DNA of 64,000 nt from Cephalotus follicularis (Eukaryota > Streptophyta > Magnoliopsida > Oxalidales > Cephalotaceae): NCBI GenBank assembly GCA_001972305.1, contig BDDD01001830.1, positions 502,109-566,108 on the forward strand, written 5' to 3'. Each line of letters begins with the position of its first letter. Position 1 is the stretch's first letter. The position numbers and the translations under genes are program-made. The notes under the pieces are model-generated. The model was given only the letters and a program-made list of their open reading frames with translations. It was not told the origin of the DNA and did no database searches. Shown here in pieces: positions 10,196 to 22,149 of the stretch.

Positions 10196-10783
10196 GAAAA
10201 TCGTACCTCTCATGATGCCCTTGCCCTTGCCTCCCCGCTGTGAAGGTCCAATTGCAGCATCGCTATTGCTCATAGGCCCCGCAGGAGCCGTAGCAGGACT
10301 CTTTGGACAGTCCTTCACTGAATGACCAGGTGCCCCGCACCTGAAACACAGTCCATGCATCCTCCAGCAATATTTCTGTAAGTGGCCCTTACGACCACAG
10401 TGATAGCAAGCTCTAGACCTTATATCACCTTCTTGACTCGAAGTTCCCTTAGCGGCTGTTTGCTGAGAACTATTCTTTGATGACTTGGTTCAAGAGTCAC
10501 CATCATGCCAATCTGACGGAGCTGGTCTAGTCCGCTTAACTTGCTGGGTTTCAATACACAGCTGCCGCATCTCTTCCAGGCGCGCTGTATTAGCAACCAC
10601 ATGTTGATGGAAATGGTCATTTACACGATCTATGTACCATCGCCATGGGTCTTCTATGTTGGCCACATCCACAGCCATCTGCTGTTGAAAGTAGTTAGCC
10701 ATTCGATCCAGCGGATCTCTCCCATCATTTGTTCCCTGAGGAGCACTTCCCTCACCAGCCTTAACTCTTCCTCTTCTGTCCAT
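10196..10783 (-). pseudogene. Element A gag remnant with zinc knuckle
   Basis: The gag start (MDRRGRVKAGEGSAPQ) lies at 10783 on the minus strand, about 110 bases from the 5' LTR. Toward its end is a retroviral-type zinc knuckle, CFRCGAPGHSVKDC (C-x2-C-x4-H-x4-C), of the nucleocapsid part that binds RNA. The region is much shorter than gag of element E, and it is a broken fossil. Confidence 0.85.
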
Positions 10784-10880
10784 ATTGTTTCCTATAAGAA
10801 GGATGACGGTTAGTCACGTCTTTACGAAAACGATTTATTGATTGCCAAGGAACTTATCCAAGCTAAGCATATATGGAATA

Positions 10881-10893
10881 TGCTCTGATACCA
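10881..10893 (-). other. Element A primer-binding site
   Basis: On the minus strand TGGTATCAGAGCA, complementary to the 3' end of initiator-Met tRNA, three bases inside the 5' LTR. Confidence 0.9.
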
Positions 10894-10896
10894 CGT

Positions 10897-12480
10897 TTTC
10901 ACACCCCGTTTTTTCCAAATTAAGACAACATATAAAGTGGTAAGCCAATCAACATAATATAATCCAGCTCTTGCAATTTTACCAAAAAATAAATTTCTCG
11001 ATAGTGGAAGCATTCATGTAAAAGCTGAATTAAACATACATCATGCATCCCCTACTACGTGATGCCCAACAAGTTTATAAAAACCCAACCTCATTGTCAA
11101 TCGCCCAAAAACGGAGCGTGAAAATATACAGTACGAGATAACAAAATAACCTTTGTTACAAAAATCCAATAACATGACCAATGTTCATTAACTCAATACA
11201 AGAAAATAAGAGAGATAACTAAGTCTTCTCTTTAAGTCTCAATGCATGCTCCATGTCATATCCACTACGTCAATCTGTTACAGTAGGGGTTAGCCTTTGT
11301 CCTCACTCGGCTAAGTGAATAACTTATAAATACAGTTCGAGTCATATGATAATGAGTATCATGAATGAATGCATTATGATGGAATATGACATGTAGTTTT
11401 CACAATAATTATATCTCCATATATACATATAAAAATATATGCATGATCACCGTACAAGTATAACCTCATAAGTTATATCAACACAAGCAATAAGTATGCC
11501 CCAAACGGAACCAGACAAACAAGCCGTCATAACCGTCGCCACCTCCTAGCCCCAACATCATGCACTCTTACCCCATCCCCGTTTGCGAACGGTTTTGGAG
11601 CAAGTCCTCCGCATGTTGTTTAGCGCGGTGGCTAAACCAACAGCAAGTTACTAGCACAGCGGCTGAGTAATCAACAAGATATTAGCACTGCGGCTAATAA
11701 TCAACAAGCACAAGCATAACACCGTACAAGTCAAGCAATAAAATATGATTACTTGATCACATATATTTGTTTAAAATATATTACTCCCTTCATAAGTTGT
11801 GATAAGTTGTAAAACTTAAAACAATACATTTGATTATATAATCAATCTTTTAAAACAGTTCTCCGTCTTTGGGGATACTTCCCCAGCCCTTTCGAAAATA
11901 TATAAAATCATGTGTTGACAAATATACATTTTCGCACAATACATTTGATTGCATAATCAATCCTTTAAATCATCTCTACGTCATTGGAAAATACTTTCCC
12001 TAGTCATTTCGAAAAAATATATATTCATATGTTGACAAATATACATTTTCGCACAATAATGATTATAAAAATCATGCAAGCTTTTCAAAATGGTTAACAC
12101 CTTTTAGAAATCAACCATAATGCAATTCACAACAGATCCCCCATTGCATGTTACTCTGTCAGTGTATAACGTGACAGATGTTCTTTACAAAGGCGTCGAC
12201 GTCTTTCCTTAGACGTCGATGTCTTTTCATTTTTCACCAAAAGGTGTCGATGCCTTCTCTCTATATCGACGTGCATGCCCATGCATTCACGTGTACCTCA
12301 GTTCCCATAGGCGTTGACGTCTTTCCAAAGACATCGACGCGTTTCTTCCAAAACTGCGCCATTTTCAAGTTTAACTCACACATTTCTTTCCCTAATCAAT
12401 ATTCAACATTCTCATTAATTAAAGTTTAAGATTACATCTCAAAACGAAATATTACAATTGGGAAAATACCGGGTGTTACA
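10897..12480 (-). repeat. Element A, 5' LTR
   Basis: Pairs with 5452-7360 over its whole length but is shorter. Same U5 footprint block, hairpin trio (about 11618-11700) and terminal motif cluster (about 12190-12340); ends CCGGGTGTTACA before target repeat ATTTG. Confidence 0.9.
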
Positions 12481-13037
12481 ATTTGTTTGGGGCTGGAAAT
12501 TTTGTTGAAGGCATTGTTTATGGATATACGGTTATTTTAGGAGTTATACTGTGAGCATGTTTGCGCGTGTTTTACGTCTTGGAACGTTGAAAGCGTCGTC
12601 TGCATATTTTAAAGCGTCTACAGTTTGCTTTGCTATATGGTGAAATTCCATAAAGCGTCGACGGTTTGGCTTCATTTTGTGGGCTTTGGAATTTTGAGTT
12701 AAAGCGCCGATGCTTTTAACACGGTATGTCGACGCTTAAAGCATGTTTTCTTTGTTATTTCGTTAACCGGCGACGCTTAGAGAGGAAAGTGGCAGGTCTT
12801 TGAGGCTAAAGCGGCGACACTTAGCACTTAACCTCCGACGCTTTAAGAAAAAGGACGCAACGGATGAAGGAAGAGGTCGCGTGTCGCTATCTGGTGAAGG
12901 CGGCTGAAGAACATGGGCGGTGGCGTACAACGTGGGGACATAAGAAGTGCCAGACTCTCCTATAATTACTGCTTTGCTCCAATGCTCAGTGCAGAGAGAA
13001 GGAGAGAATTCGGTAGAGAAAGAGAAAGGGAGAGAAG

Positions 13038-13068
<31 letters not shown>

Positions 13069-14641
13069 TGAGAGAAAGAGGAAGAGGGAAGAGAAGAGAA
13101 GGAGAATTTTGTGGAGATTTCGGTGTAGAAATTTCTTCAGTGTAGAGAAAGAAGGAAGGAGATTAAAGCAATGTAAGGATTCCTAATCACCTTTCTGAAG
13201 TATTTTCTGGTTGTGAGGAAAAATGCTATTTTTATATATACCAAAGTATTTTAACAAAAATTCTATATTTTTGCCAAAGTATTTTACGCCACTTATTTTA
13301 AAGTATTTTCTGGAAAACTTTACGAAATTTTGTTTTACAAAAATGTTTTAAATTCAGTTTTACAAAAATGTTTTCAAAATGTTTTACAAATTTTTTTTAA
13401 AAATCAGTTTTACAAATGTTTTACAAATCCTGTTTTATTAAAGCTTTGAGTTGATCACTCAAAGTATTAAGAAATGTTTTTACAAAATGAGAAAATGCAA
13501 CGAAATGAGATGAACAACTACTGGATTGCGATCCAGGGAGGATTAATCTCGACAAGGATTAATGTTATGAGTGGAGAGTGCTCACGGACATGCATGTGAT
13601 GTAAGGATAGTAATCGGGGAGTGCACAATGCCCCGATGAAGTAATGGTTCAACTGCGTCTGTTTTTATGTTTTTATGACCCCTCAGTTATTTATGAAATG
13701 TTCTGTTTCATGAGATATGAACAAAAAAGAATGTGATTTTGAAAAGGAAATGATTTTTGAAATGTTTTCAAAATGATTTTAACGATGTTTTCAAAAGGAT
13801 TTTCGAAATGCTTTCAAAAGGATTTTCGAAATGTTTTCAAAAGTATTTTAAGGATGTTTTCAAAAGTATAGCTATATTATAAACCAATGATTTTTAAAAA
13901 GGAATTTCAAAAAAAAAAAATTATAACTATAATCCTTACTAGGCTATTTGAGCTCGTTTCTTGCAAGGTTTTTTGTTTCCAAATAATTTTTTTCCTAGGA
14001 AATAATCGGAGGTGGAATTGCGAGCTTTAGAGAAAGTTCATAAAGGAAATTTTGGAAAGAAATTATGCTATAAGGTTTTGTATCAACTGCTTTTGACGTA
14101 ACGAGTTTATGTTTCCGTTGTATAACGTTGTTATGACAAGTCTATGTTTTTCGCTGTGTAAGGTATTATGATAGATGACGTGCAGACATAAATGTATAGA
14201 AATAAACGCTATAATTACGACGTTTTCATAAAATGTTGTTGTTTAGAAGTTGGTGCTGAAAGTTATAGAATATATTTGAGGTTTATAATTCTGTTGTAAA
14301 TTTTTAAGAAATAAAGATATTTGAAGATATCAAGTTATCGAGTATGATGTGATGTTTCTGCTGTTAGAAATGATTGTCATAGTGTTTAATGGTTTCAAGT
14401 GAGAAGTATGATAATTCTAAAAATCGGTGTTAAAGGCTGTAAAGGTATCCTGTGAAGTTATTAATTATGATAAATCATACAGATGATTAATGATAATTCT
14501 AAGCATATTTTGAAGTTATGAGTTTATCAAACACGATATAAGTAATATCGTTTAAAAGGTTAAAGGTTTCAGACCATGTAACGCACCGAATCCTTGAGGT
14601 TCGTTTTGAGTATAAAGTGAACTCGGATCGGGGGCGTTACA
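12481..14641 (+). repeat. LTR Y, second part
   Basis: Continues LTR Y after element A. In order: a cluster of AAAGCGTCGACGG-type motifs (12585-12845), a TATA-like CTATAATTA (near 12958), a purine-rich leader (13010-13160), a possible splice donor TGTAAGG (near 13170), an AT-rich region with many GTTTTACAAA and TTTTCAAAA stretches (13250-13900), hairpins TGGAT/ATCCA (near 13533-13546) and CGGGG/CCCCG (13615-13635), and an end ACTCGGATCGGGGGCGTTACA-type terminus at 14641. It is related to the LTR of element P (29374-30765), which shares ATGTAAGGATAGTAATCGGG and the terminal block. No reading frame with coding character. Confidence 0.8.
13010..13160 (+). repeat. Purine-rich (GA) leader tract of LTR Y
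   Basis: Dense GAGAGAAA-type sequence shortly after a TATA-like box. A short open frame here is only low-complexity Arg/Glu/Lys. Purine-rich leaders lie at the matching place in the LTRs of B, D and E on their sense strand. Confidence 0.75.
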
Positions 14642-15304
14642 AGTAGCTCCAATCCGGGTCCACTCCAAGCTCCGAGCTTGGAACAACAATGGTGTTCAAC
14701 AATGGAGGAAATAATGGTTCTCTCCTCTCACTTCCTCTCTCTGGTTGATCACCGTTTCGTCTAACTCTCACTGTTTTCTTTACTGTTTTCTCTCAACTCA
14801 CTTCTATTCTCTACTTGATTTCTCAGCAGGAGGTTGAAGGAGATGAGGAACATTTAAGCAGGCCACACTTTCCTCCTCCTTCCTTCCAGCCCGTTTGCAT
14901 GCATGCCTCATGTCCAATTCTTCCCCTCGCTGTTTGTTCTTTTCCTCTTCTATTTTTGCAGGTCATATGTTCTTAGGACACTACACTATCTTGCATGCAA
15001 CAACTGAGGTCACGTTTTTCAGCACCTGTCCAAGCGACAAGGCCAGATAATCCATACTCTCTCTAACCCATCAGTTGCATACACACATGTATACCCTCCC
15101 CTTTCATTTGTTGCATGCACCCACATGTGTCACTCCTAATCTTCCAACTTAGTCACTGTGGGTTTAGGAGCTATGGTGCATGTCTAACACGTCTTCTTGA
15201 AGTGTGAAGGCGCCTGAATAATGGCGTCAACATGACCCCTTGCACCACGTTTCTGACAGTGTTTAAGCGTGTCTGACATTCGACACAGAGCGTCTGACGC
15301 TTAT
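14642..15304 (-). repeat. LTR Z, second part
   Basis: Continues the LTR broken at 5241 (shared AGTAG at 14642-14646). It holds AGTAGCTCCAATCC and AACAATGGAGG blocks also seen in the LTR of element D, a pyrimidine tract ending TTTTTGCAGGT (about 14941-14963) and AACACGTCT (15186-15194). It ends at CTTAT (15300-15304), the target repeat of element B. Confidence 0.8.
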
Positions 15305-18008
15305 TGTCACACCCCGTTATTCCATTACATAGACAACATATGTGGTAATATCGGGAATAAGTATATTAATCCAGCATTCCAAATAACAGTTCAAATATAT
15401 AAGCGGAAGCATTCATATCTTGATTATCAAATAAAAGTCAACTACACGCAGCCCATACTACGTGCATGTACTATCCAGCAATATCCTCATACATAAAGAA
15501 AGTACAACCGTAACATGGAGTGTGAACTGTTCAATACAGTTAAAGTACAACATAAGAATAACAACCTTAATAGAAATAGCAATTCTCCAAAAGCTCCAAC
15601 AGCACCTCCCGTACGTCTTTGCTTAATCTGAAATTGTAGGGGTTAGTCGTTGTCCTCACTTGGCTAAGTAGGAAGATAATGCATGTTAAGGAATATATAA
15701 ATGCAGCATTTATGACATTTTATATTTAAAATAACATAGTTAAGTATTCCAATATATAAGAAATCATGCCAAGTGGCCATAGACAATACAATGCAAGAAT
15801 ACCGCACAAGGGTACAATCAATCAGTACAGTGGTTTGGGTGTCACATGTCGCTAACTCCTAGCACCAACTGTGCACCACCTATCTATCACCCCTCATTCC
15901 GGAGATGATAGATCAGGTCAGTTACTACCGGCATTAGCGGCAGTTTAACAATCAAGTTTTGCATTGCAGACAGTTTGGGTGGATACTCTAGCCAACTCCT
16001 GGCACATAGGACCACCTCCGTAGCCAGTGATGTCTCCTATTACTCGACTAACGGCAATAGCATAGACAAACAATTCAATCAATTCGGTAATATTACATAA
16101 ATTGTTAGAATGTAATATAGGGTTCTTTTCTTTTGAAACATAAAACAATTCAGTAACCATACATCTCATAGGAGGAAAACGATATTAGTCCAGTAACAGT
16201 ACCTCTCAAATGAGGCAAAACAGTAATCATTGGACAATATACATTTCCATTTTGAAAACCGTAAGGAGTTCATATTTGTGCTTAAAGAGCTAGTTGATTC
16301 AATCATTTGAAAATAAGGGAAGTAGTGTTAATGAACACCCTAAACAGTATACATTACTTATAACAGTAGCATATGCAGCAAACAATAAGCACAACAATAA
16401 TCCAAGGTTCAATCAAGTTATTGTATACTCTAGTTACTCTTGTAAATTCTCACAGGGAGTATACACATTGTTTAATTTATGGAATGTAATTATATAAGGC
16501 CAGGGTTGACTATCACAGTCATCCAATATGGAGGCCAGGTCAAATTACATTCAATTGAAGGTCTAATTAGGGCCTGTATCATAATTCTAACCCAGAACAG
16601 TCGGCTGTTTCCAACAACAGTCGGCTGTTTGGTTAAGTAGTCGACTGTTTGTTCTTAACAGTCGACTGGTTCATTTGAGTAGTCGACTGTCATGAAGAAT
16701 AGTCGACTGCTTTGCCCAGAAAAAGCAGGCAGTTGCAGGTTATGCATTTTAATGTCCAAAACTAACCCGAATAGCATATGCAATCAAACAGAAAATTAAG
16801 CATACATGATATGCACAATATATCTTCCATAATATGTCATTACCCCTACCTTAAAAGCTATCCCGAGATCAATTGGGTTTGATCTCTCTCTTTGAGTTGC
16901 AAGTCCTTTCCCCAACTCAATCCTCCAATTCCAGCAGAATTAATCTATATCATGCATGCCTGAAGGTTCCGTCACTTAGTCAGTAAGTTAACTAATTATC
17001 TGATTACACTTACTACTCCAACAGTAGCTTATCACTAGATCATTATGTCTCTCTTTCACATTATTAAACAACTTCTCTCCACTATTCAATTCCACTTCAA
17101 GTAATTACCATGTTTGCATGTTACAGAAGGTAGGTATAGAGGTGATTAGAACACATATACTTATTTACAACCATAACAGCAACAATAATTCAATTTAGAG
17201 GCTTAAAATCTCAACTTTTCTTGAACCCTTTACCAATTCCATTTCAATTCTAGAAATTCCTAACCTTAATCATGTTAACAGAAGCTATCTAACATCCTCC
17301 TAGTTACATTATCAACATCAGCAGTGAGCTCAAATTTGGGAACTTACCAGGAAACCCAAAGCTTCTAAGTCTCTTGAACACCCCAAATCCTCCAAGTGCA
17401 AGTCCTACAATCTTCCAGCAAGTCTCCCTCTAGCCTCAGTGTTTTCTAACATTCACACTCAGTTCTAGCAGCTGATATACAGTTAGAAACTTAGGAATCG
17501 TCAGACTCCATTACTCAGCCTTCTCTCCTTTCCTTCTCTCTCTCACATGCACCACTCTTTCTCACCTTTCTCTCTTCCCATTTCTGTTTGCAAGTTGCAG
17601 GTCTGCAGAGCACATGCAAAGCATTACTTTTTTGCATGTTCTGGTAGCTGTTGTCTCATATGACACCTGCCCATCATGCACCCCCTTTGCTTCTGTCACA
17701 CAGGCATGCACAGACACTTGTTATGTACCATTCCAGTCGACTTTATTCACTTGGCAGTCGACTGTCCATTCCTAGCATCAAACAGTCGACTGTTCCCCTG
17801 TGACAGTTGGATGTTCCCTCATGAACTAGGCAGTCTACTGTTACCCTGTAATAGTCGGCTGTTTTGCCAGATTTTGGTTGCTCAAGTTTATCTCCTTAAT
17901 TGACTTCACAACCATAATTCATATACAAATAGACATTAAAATTCAAGTAAGTGCATATTTTATTCATCAATAGTACAATATACACGGATTGAATTTGCGG
18001 TTATTACA
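15305..18008 (-). repeat. Element B, 3' LTR
   Basis: From TGTCACACCCCG to GCGGTTATTACA, nearly the same as 26387-29072. Motifs: U5 block (GCGGAAGCATT, CATACTACGTG), candidate acceptor region (15625-15646), hairpin ATCTATCA/TGATAGAT (about 15876-15912), two clusters of AGTCGACT or GTCGGCTG palindromes (16598-16711 and 17732-17872), donor-like CCCTACCTT (16843-16852) and a pyrimidine-rich tract (about 17520-17600). Confidence 0.93.
16598..16711. repeat. Cluster of AGTCGACT palindromes in LTR B
   Basis: Six close copies of CAGTCGACTG or CAGTCGGCTG, spaced 15-25 bases. A second cluster of the same LTR lies at 17732-17872. Both recur in the other LTR (about 27680-27770 and 28795-28930). Confidence 0.9.
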
Positions 18009-18021
18009 TTCCCCCATCCTT
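18009..18021 (-). other. Element B polypurine tract
   Basis: Minus strand AAGGATGGGGGAA directly before the 3' LTR start TGTAATAACCGC. Confidence 0.8.
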
Positions 18022-18049
18022 AAAGAAAATTCATCCTCGAATTTAGCCC

Positions 18050-19287
18050 TTACATTCCGAACAAGTGGGGAAATGTCTTTATCATTTCATCCTCACGCAC
18101 CCACGTAGCTTCCTCTGCTCTGTGAAAATGCCACAACACTTTTACCATACGAATAGTCTTGTTCCTTAGCACCTTTTCCATTCGATCCACTATCCTCGTC
18201 GGTCTTTCTTCATAAGACAATCTAGGACTGATGAATCTGGGGTCGTAGCTCAATATGTGAGATGGGTCAGGCACCTATTTCCGTAGCATGGAAACATGAA
18301 TTACGTTATGCACATCTGACAAACTAGGCGGTAGTGCAATCTGATATGCTACATCCCCCACTCTTTCCAGTATTTCATACGACCCTATATATCTCGGTGC
18401 CAGCTTCCCTTTGAGGCCAAAACGGTGTATCCCTTTCGAAGGCGAGATCTTCAGGAAAACATGATCCCCCTTCTCGAATTCTAGCTTCATCCTCCTGCTA
18501 TCGGCGTAACTCTTCTGCCGACTTTGTGCAGCTAGAAGTCTCTTTTTTATTATTTCCACCTTATCGGTTGTCTCTTGTACCAAGTCTGGTCCCAACACTT
18601 GTCTCTCACCTTCCTCATCCCAACAAATAGGTGATCTGCACTTTCTGCCATACAAGGCTTTGTAGGGAGCCATCCCAATGTTGGTGTGAAAACTGTTGTT
18701 GTAGGAGAACTCAATCAGTGCCAGATGATCCTCCCAACTCCCAACAAAATCAATCATGCAAGCCCGTAGCATATCCTCCAGAGTCTGAATAGTACGCTCG
18801 GACTGCCCGTCAGTCTGTGGGTGGAATGCAGTGCTAAAGTTCAAGGTTGTTCCCATTGCTGCTTGGAACTTCTTCCAGATCCTTGAAGTAAATCTAGCAT
18901 CTCGGTCACAAACGATACTGACTGGCACCCCATGCAATCTCACTATCTCCCGAATGTATAATAGAGCAAGCTTCTCGATGGAATATGTCATGTTCATCGG
19001 AAGGAAGTGAGCAGACTTAGTGAGTCTGTCCACTACTACCCACACAGCTTCATGTTGATTTCGTGACCTCGGTAATCCTGACACGAAGTCCATGGTCACA
19101 TGCTCCCATTTCCATTCAACCACTGGTAGCGATTGTAGTAGTCCCGCAGGTTTTTGATGTTCAGCCTTCACTCTCTGGCAGGTCAAACATCTTGCTACAT
19201 ATTCAGCAATTTCTCTTTTCATACCACTCCACTAGTAGTTCTTTTTCAGGTCGTGCCACATCTTGGAACTTCCTGGGTGAACACTGT
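18050..19287 (-). pseudogene. Element B integrase and chromodomain remnant
   Basis: An integrase zinc-binding end ([12 protein letters not shown]), a catalytic core with MDFVSGLP, VCDRDARFTS and NNSFHTNIGMAPYKALYGR, and a tail [15 protein letters not shown], then VIHVSMLRK. Next is a chromodomain-like stretch with RIVDRMEKVLRNK, MVKVLWHFH and EEATWVREDEM. In chromoviruses this C-terminal module steers integration into heterochromatin. A broken fossil; the solo LTR at 19293 interrupts the integrase region. Confidence 0.9.
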
Positions 19288-20582
19288 ATTTTTGTAATGC
19301 CCCGGATATATATATACATATATATTATATTATATATATATATACATATATTTAAAAAAAAGAAAGACACCAGGCGTTTTAACGCCTGGTACGCCAAAAG
19401 AAAGAAAAGGGAGAGACTTCGGGAGATAAGCAGAGCGCGATCAGTAGAGAAGAGAAAGAGGAGACGCCGACATGGCGCGACGCCGGGAAAGGAGAGCCGT
19501 CGGACGGAGTCTTCATTTCCACCGGTAAGCCCTTTTCCCTCTTCCTTCTCCCTCCTCTTTTCTTCTATTCTGTGTCACCGAGGGTCACTGTTGACCTCGT
19601 TTCCGCCGCTGCTGTCACCGTGGTTGGAGCCGGTCCTTGTCAAGGAGACTAGCTCTACCCACGGTGATGTCAGTTTAAGCGTTTTTCCGGCGTAAATCGT
19701 TCGCTTTGTGCCGGCTGAGTCAGCTGAGTCACCTCGACTCGCTGCCGCCTAAGACACGACATTTGGCCCCGAGTCATGGCGAGTCTCGACCACCAATGGA
19801 ATGACCGCAAGATTTGGAGGTGAACGGTGGTGCGACCGGAGCTCGAGCGACCTGGCCAGAGCTCCGGCAAGGCGCGTCAGCGCTTATTCTCACCGAGTCT
19901 CTGCCACCAGCGGCTTGATTGAAGGATTTTGATGTCGGTTATGGAATTTTTGAGTGTTGACCGGAACTGTTGAAATCCGGCGAGTTGACTCAGTGAGTCG
20001 AACTCACTGCCGGCCGTTGACAGCTCGTTTCACGGCGAGTCACGGCGGTTCCTCGGTAGATATGAATTGATCAACCAATGTGGAGTCTATTTATGGGTGT
20101 CGCTGGAGCTAAGTGAGTTGGCCGAAGCTCCGATGGCGGCTGTGCTTGGTTTCCGTGCATAGAGTGTAACGGAAACGTGTTGTATATGCAGGGTGAATGA
20201 AGTGATCAAGGATAGGAGGTTCCCAAGCGATGGTGATTCGATAGTCGATTCAAGCTTGGAGGAGCTGACGGTTCGTCGGTTCTGCTACAGAATCCCTGGA
20301 ATAGCAATCGCAACTGTTGTTACTGCTTCAACTGGTAGGTTATACTATCTGGATTGCGTTCATGCATTTTGATGAATTGTATGAATTGTTACTGTGTTAC
20401 TGTTACTGCGTGTTGACTGATTGTTATACTGTTATTGAAACTGCTACTGTTTACTGGTTATCGCACCGACTGGGAACTGGGTATGGATCCATAAACTGTT
20501 TTCATTGAGATTGAAATGGATTTCATGGGTTTTGGACTTAGTTCCATTGATTTACGAACTGTTGTTTCTGATGAAACCGTCA

Positions 20583-20850
20583 ACACTTTACTGCTTTCAA
20601 AACTGACCCGTCGACGCTCTCATGCTTTCAAACTGAGTAGTCGATGCTTTATATTTATGTTTTCTAAAACCATAGACTCTTTTGTGTGTTAAAACTGAAT
20701 AGTCGACACTTTACTGCTTTCAAAACTGAACGTCGACGCTTTCATGCCTTCAAACTGAGTAGTCGATGATTTATATTTATGCTTTCTAAAACCATCGAAT
20801 CTTTTGTGTGTTAAAACTAAATAGTCGACACTTTACACTTTTAAACTAAA
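20583..20850 (+). repeat. 123-bp tandem repeat carrying GTCGAC motifs
   Basis: Units start near 20583 and 20706, with a third, partial one near 20828. Each carries GTCGACGCT, a GTCGATG variant and GTCGACACTTT, joined by ACTGCTTTCAAAACTGA. Confidence 0.85.
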
Positions 20851-21499
20851 CTAGTCGACGCTTAGTGTCCTGTTTTGCGAAATGGCACTGTTTCTCGCTG
20901 TCTTCAAATCCAAACTGTTTCTTCTTTAAATTGATTCCATAGGAAGCCTCCCTAAGGCCTTGTATCCTATGCGAATCATCTTTTAACACTGTTGAATCTC
21001 CAATCAAGTTTTCAAAGTGATTCTTGAAGCAATGCAACAAAAGAGTTTTCATGCAAATGGGTTTTAAGAATGGTTAGGATAGCCCTTTTTGGACATCTGG
21101 GCCCGGATATCCAATTGGACTTCCTCTCCATTGTTTCATAAACTTCGATAGGGACCAACAACTGTTACTGAAAACTGTTACTGAAACTGTTACTGAATAC
21201 TGTTTTACTACTGTATTGACGGATGTGGATCACATTGGTCCTTTAGGTCCCTATCATTTCTACTGTTTACTGTTACTGGGTGCGACTACTGTATGATTAC
21301 TGTTTATTGTTATTGTTTGAGACTGTATGGGATAACCCATTCATAATCTTCATTTCCGTCATGAAGTATTATGGGTGTTTGGCCACACATCACTGTTAAT
21401 CCTCCTTTTTTTTGTGACCTACAGGAGTCACCGCCTGAGGGATGGATACAGTTACTGTTACTGATACTGTTACTGAGAGCTCTACTGTTAGTGTTACTG

Positions 21500-21604
21500 G
21501 CTAGTACCCTTCGGGTCTAGCAATACTGTTACTGTTACTAGCTAGTACCCTTCGGGTCTAGCACTACTGTTACTGTTACTGGCTGGCACCTTCGGGTCCA
21601 ACGC
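21500..21604 (+). other. Three hairpins with TTCG-type loops
   Basis: Two copies of GCTAG-t-ACC...GGT-CTAGC (21500-21521 and about 21540-21562) and a third, TGG-c-ACC/GGT-CCA (21584-21600). They are separated by ACTGTT repeats. In the third copy one stem pair has changed from A-T to G-C. Confidence 0.65.
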
Positions 21605-21849
21605 TACTGTACTGTTTTCGTGGCCAGTGTTATCCTATGCTCCATACGACTCTAACACGGGAGGGTTGTGTTTAGTCGATGGGGGTACTATCTCGGGCCG
21701 GAGTGGCAGAGAAGTACTTGACCCTACAACTGTTTGTTCCCATGTACTGTTACTGACTGATTACTGAGTGTCTGCAGGCCTATGGCCTTGGATGTGATTA
21801 GGACCAGTTAGATATACCCCGCTTAGGGACGGTTGGTATATCGAAGCTG

Positions 21850-22010
21850 TCCGCAATTGTACACCGATATACTGTACTGCACTGTTACTCCCACTGCACT
21901 ATATACTGCAATGCACTGTTACTGTACACCGTTACTGTTCACTGCACACCGATATACTGCAATGCACTGTTACTGTACACCGTTACTGTTCACTGTGCAC
22001 TGTAGTGCTA
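21850..22010 (+). repeat. Tandem repeats of ACTG-rich units
   Basis: A unit of about 57 bp with ATACTGCAATGCACTGTTAC followed by TGTACACCGTTACTG is present in two near-identical copies near 21900-22000. They lie at the place where the related LTR at 1278-3133 has its 28-bp minisatellite. Confidence 0.7.
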
Positions 22011-22103
22011 CACGTCATACTGTTACACTGTCACACTACTGTATTGATGCATACCATGCATACTGTTATAACTGTTGCATACATAGCACATGGTATACCC
22101 TAC

Positions 22104-22149
22104 ACGACATTATGTCGCTGACCCATTTCCCCTGTGTGCGGAATGGGTC
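22104..22149 (+). other. Two adjacent hairpins, counterpart of 2561-2608
   Basis: CGAC/GTCG with loop ATTAT (22105-22117), then GACCCATT/AATGGGTC (22120-22127 with 22142-22149). The order and position match 2561-2608, but the first stem and both loops differ in sequence. Confidence 0.75.

Larger units (their letters stand above)
5452..12480 (-). mobile_element. Element A: Ty3/gypsy chromovirus (Tekay/Del-like), broken
   Basis: A minus-strand LTR retrotransposon with both LTRs, polypurine tract, primer-binding site and remnants of gag and pol, framed by the 5-bp target repeat ATTTG (5447-5451 and 12481-12485). It sits in LTR Y. Order on the minus strand is 5' LTR (10897-12480), primer site, gag, pol, polypurine tract, 3' LTR (5452-7360). 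The pol type and the order RT, RNase H, integrase place it in Ty3/gypsy; the integrase tail matches the Tekay/Del kind. The internal region is much shorter than that of a full element and carries several breaks. By eye the LTRs differ by about 4-6% over the first 245 aligned bases, so it is moderately old. Confidence 0.92.

Noticed and set aside
10881-10893. tRNA-like sequence
   Set aside because: It and the similar sites at 26371, 30770, 51534 and 59984 are primer-binding sites next to LTRs; no cloverleaf surrounds them.
12947-13186. Open frame rich in Glu, Lys and Arg
   Set aside because: It is the translation of a GA-rich leader tract, not a protein.
19063-19695. Open frame of 210 codons on +
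   Set aside because: It starts antisense to element B's integrase and runs across the boundary into the solo LTR, so it has no single origin.
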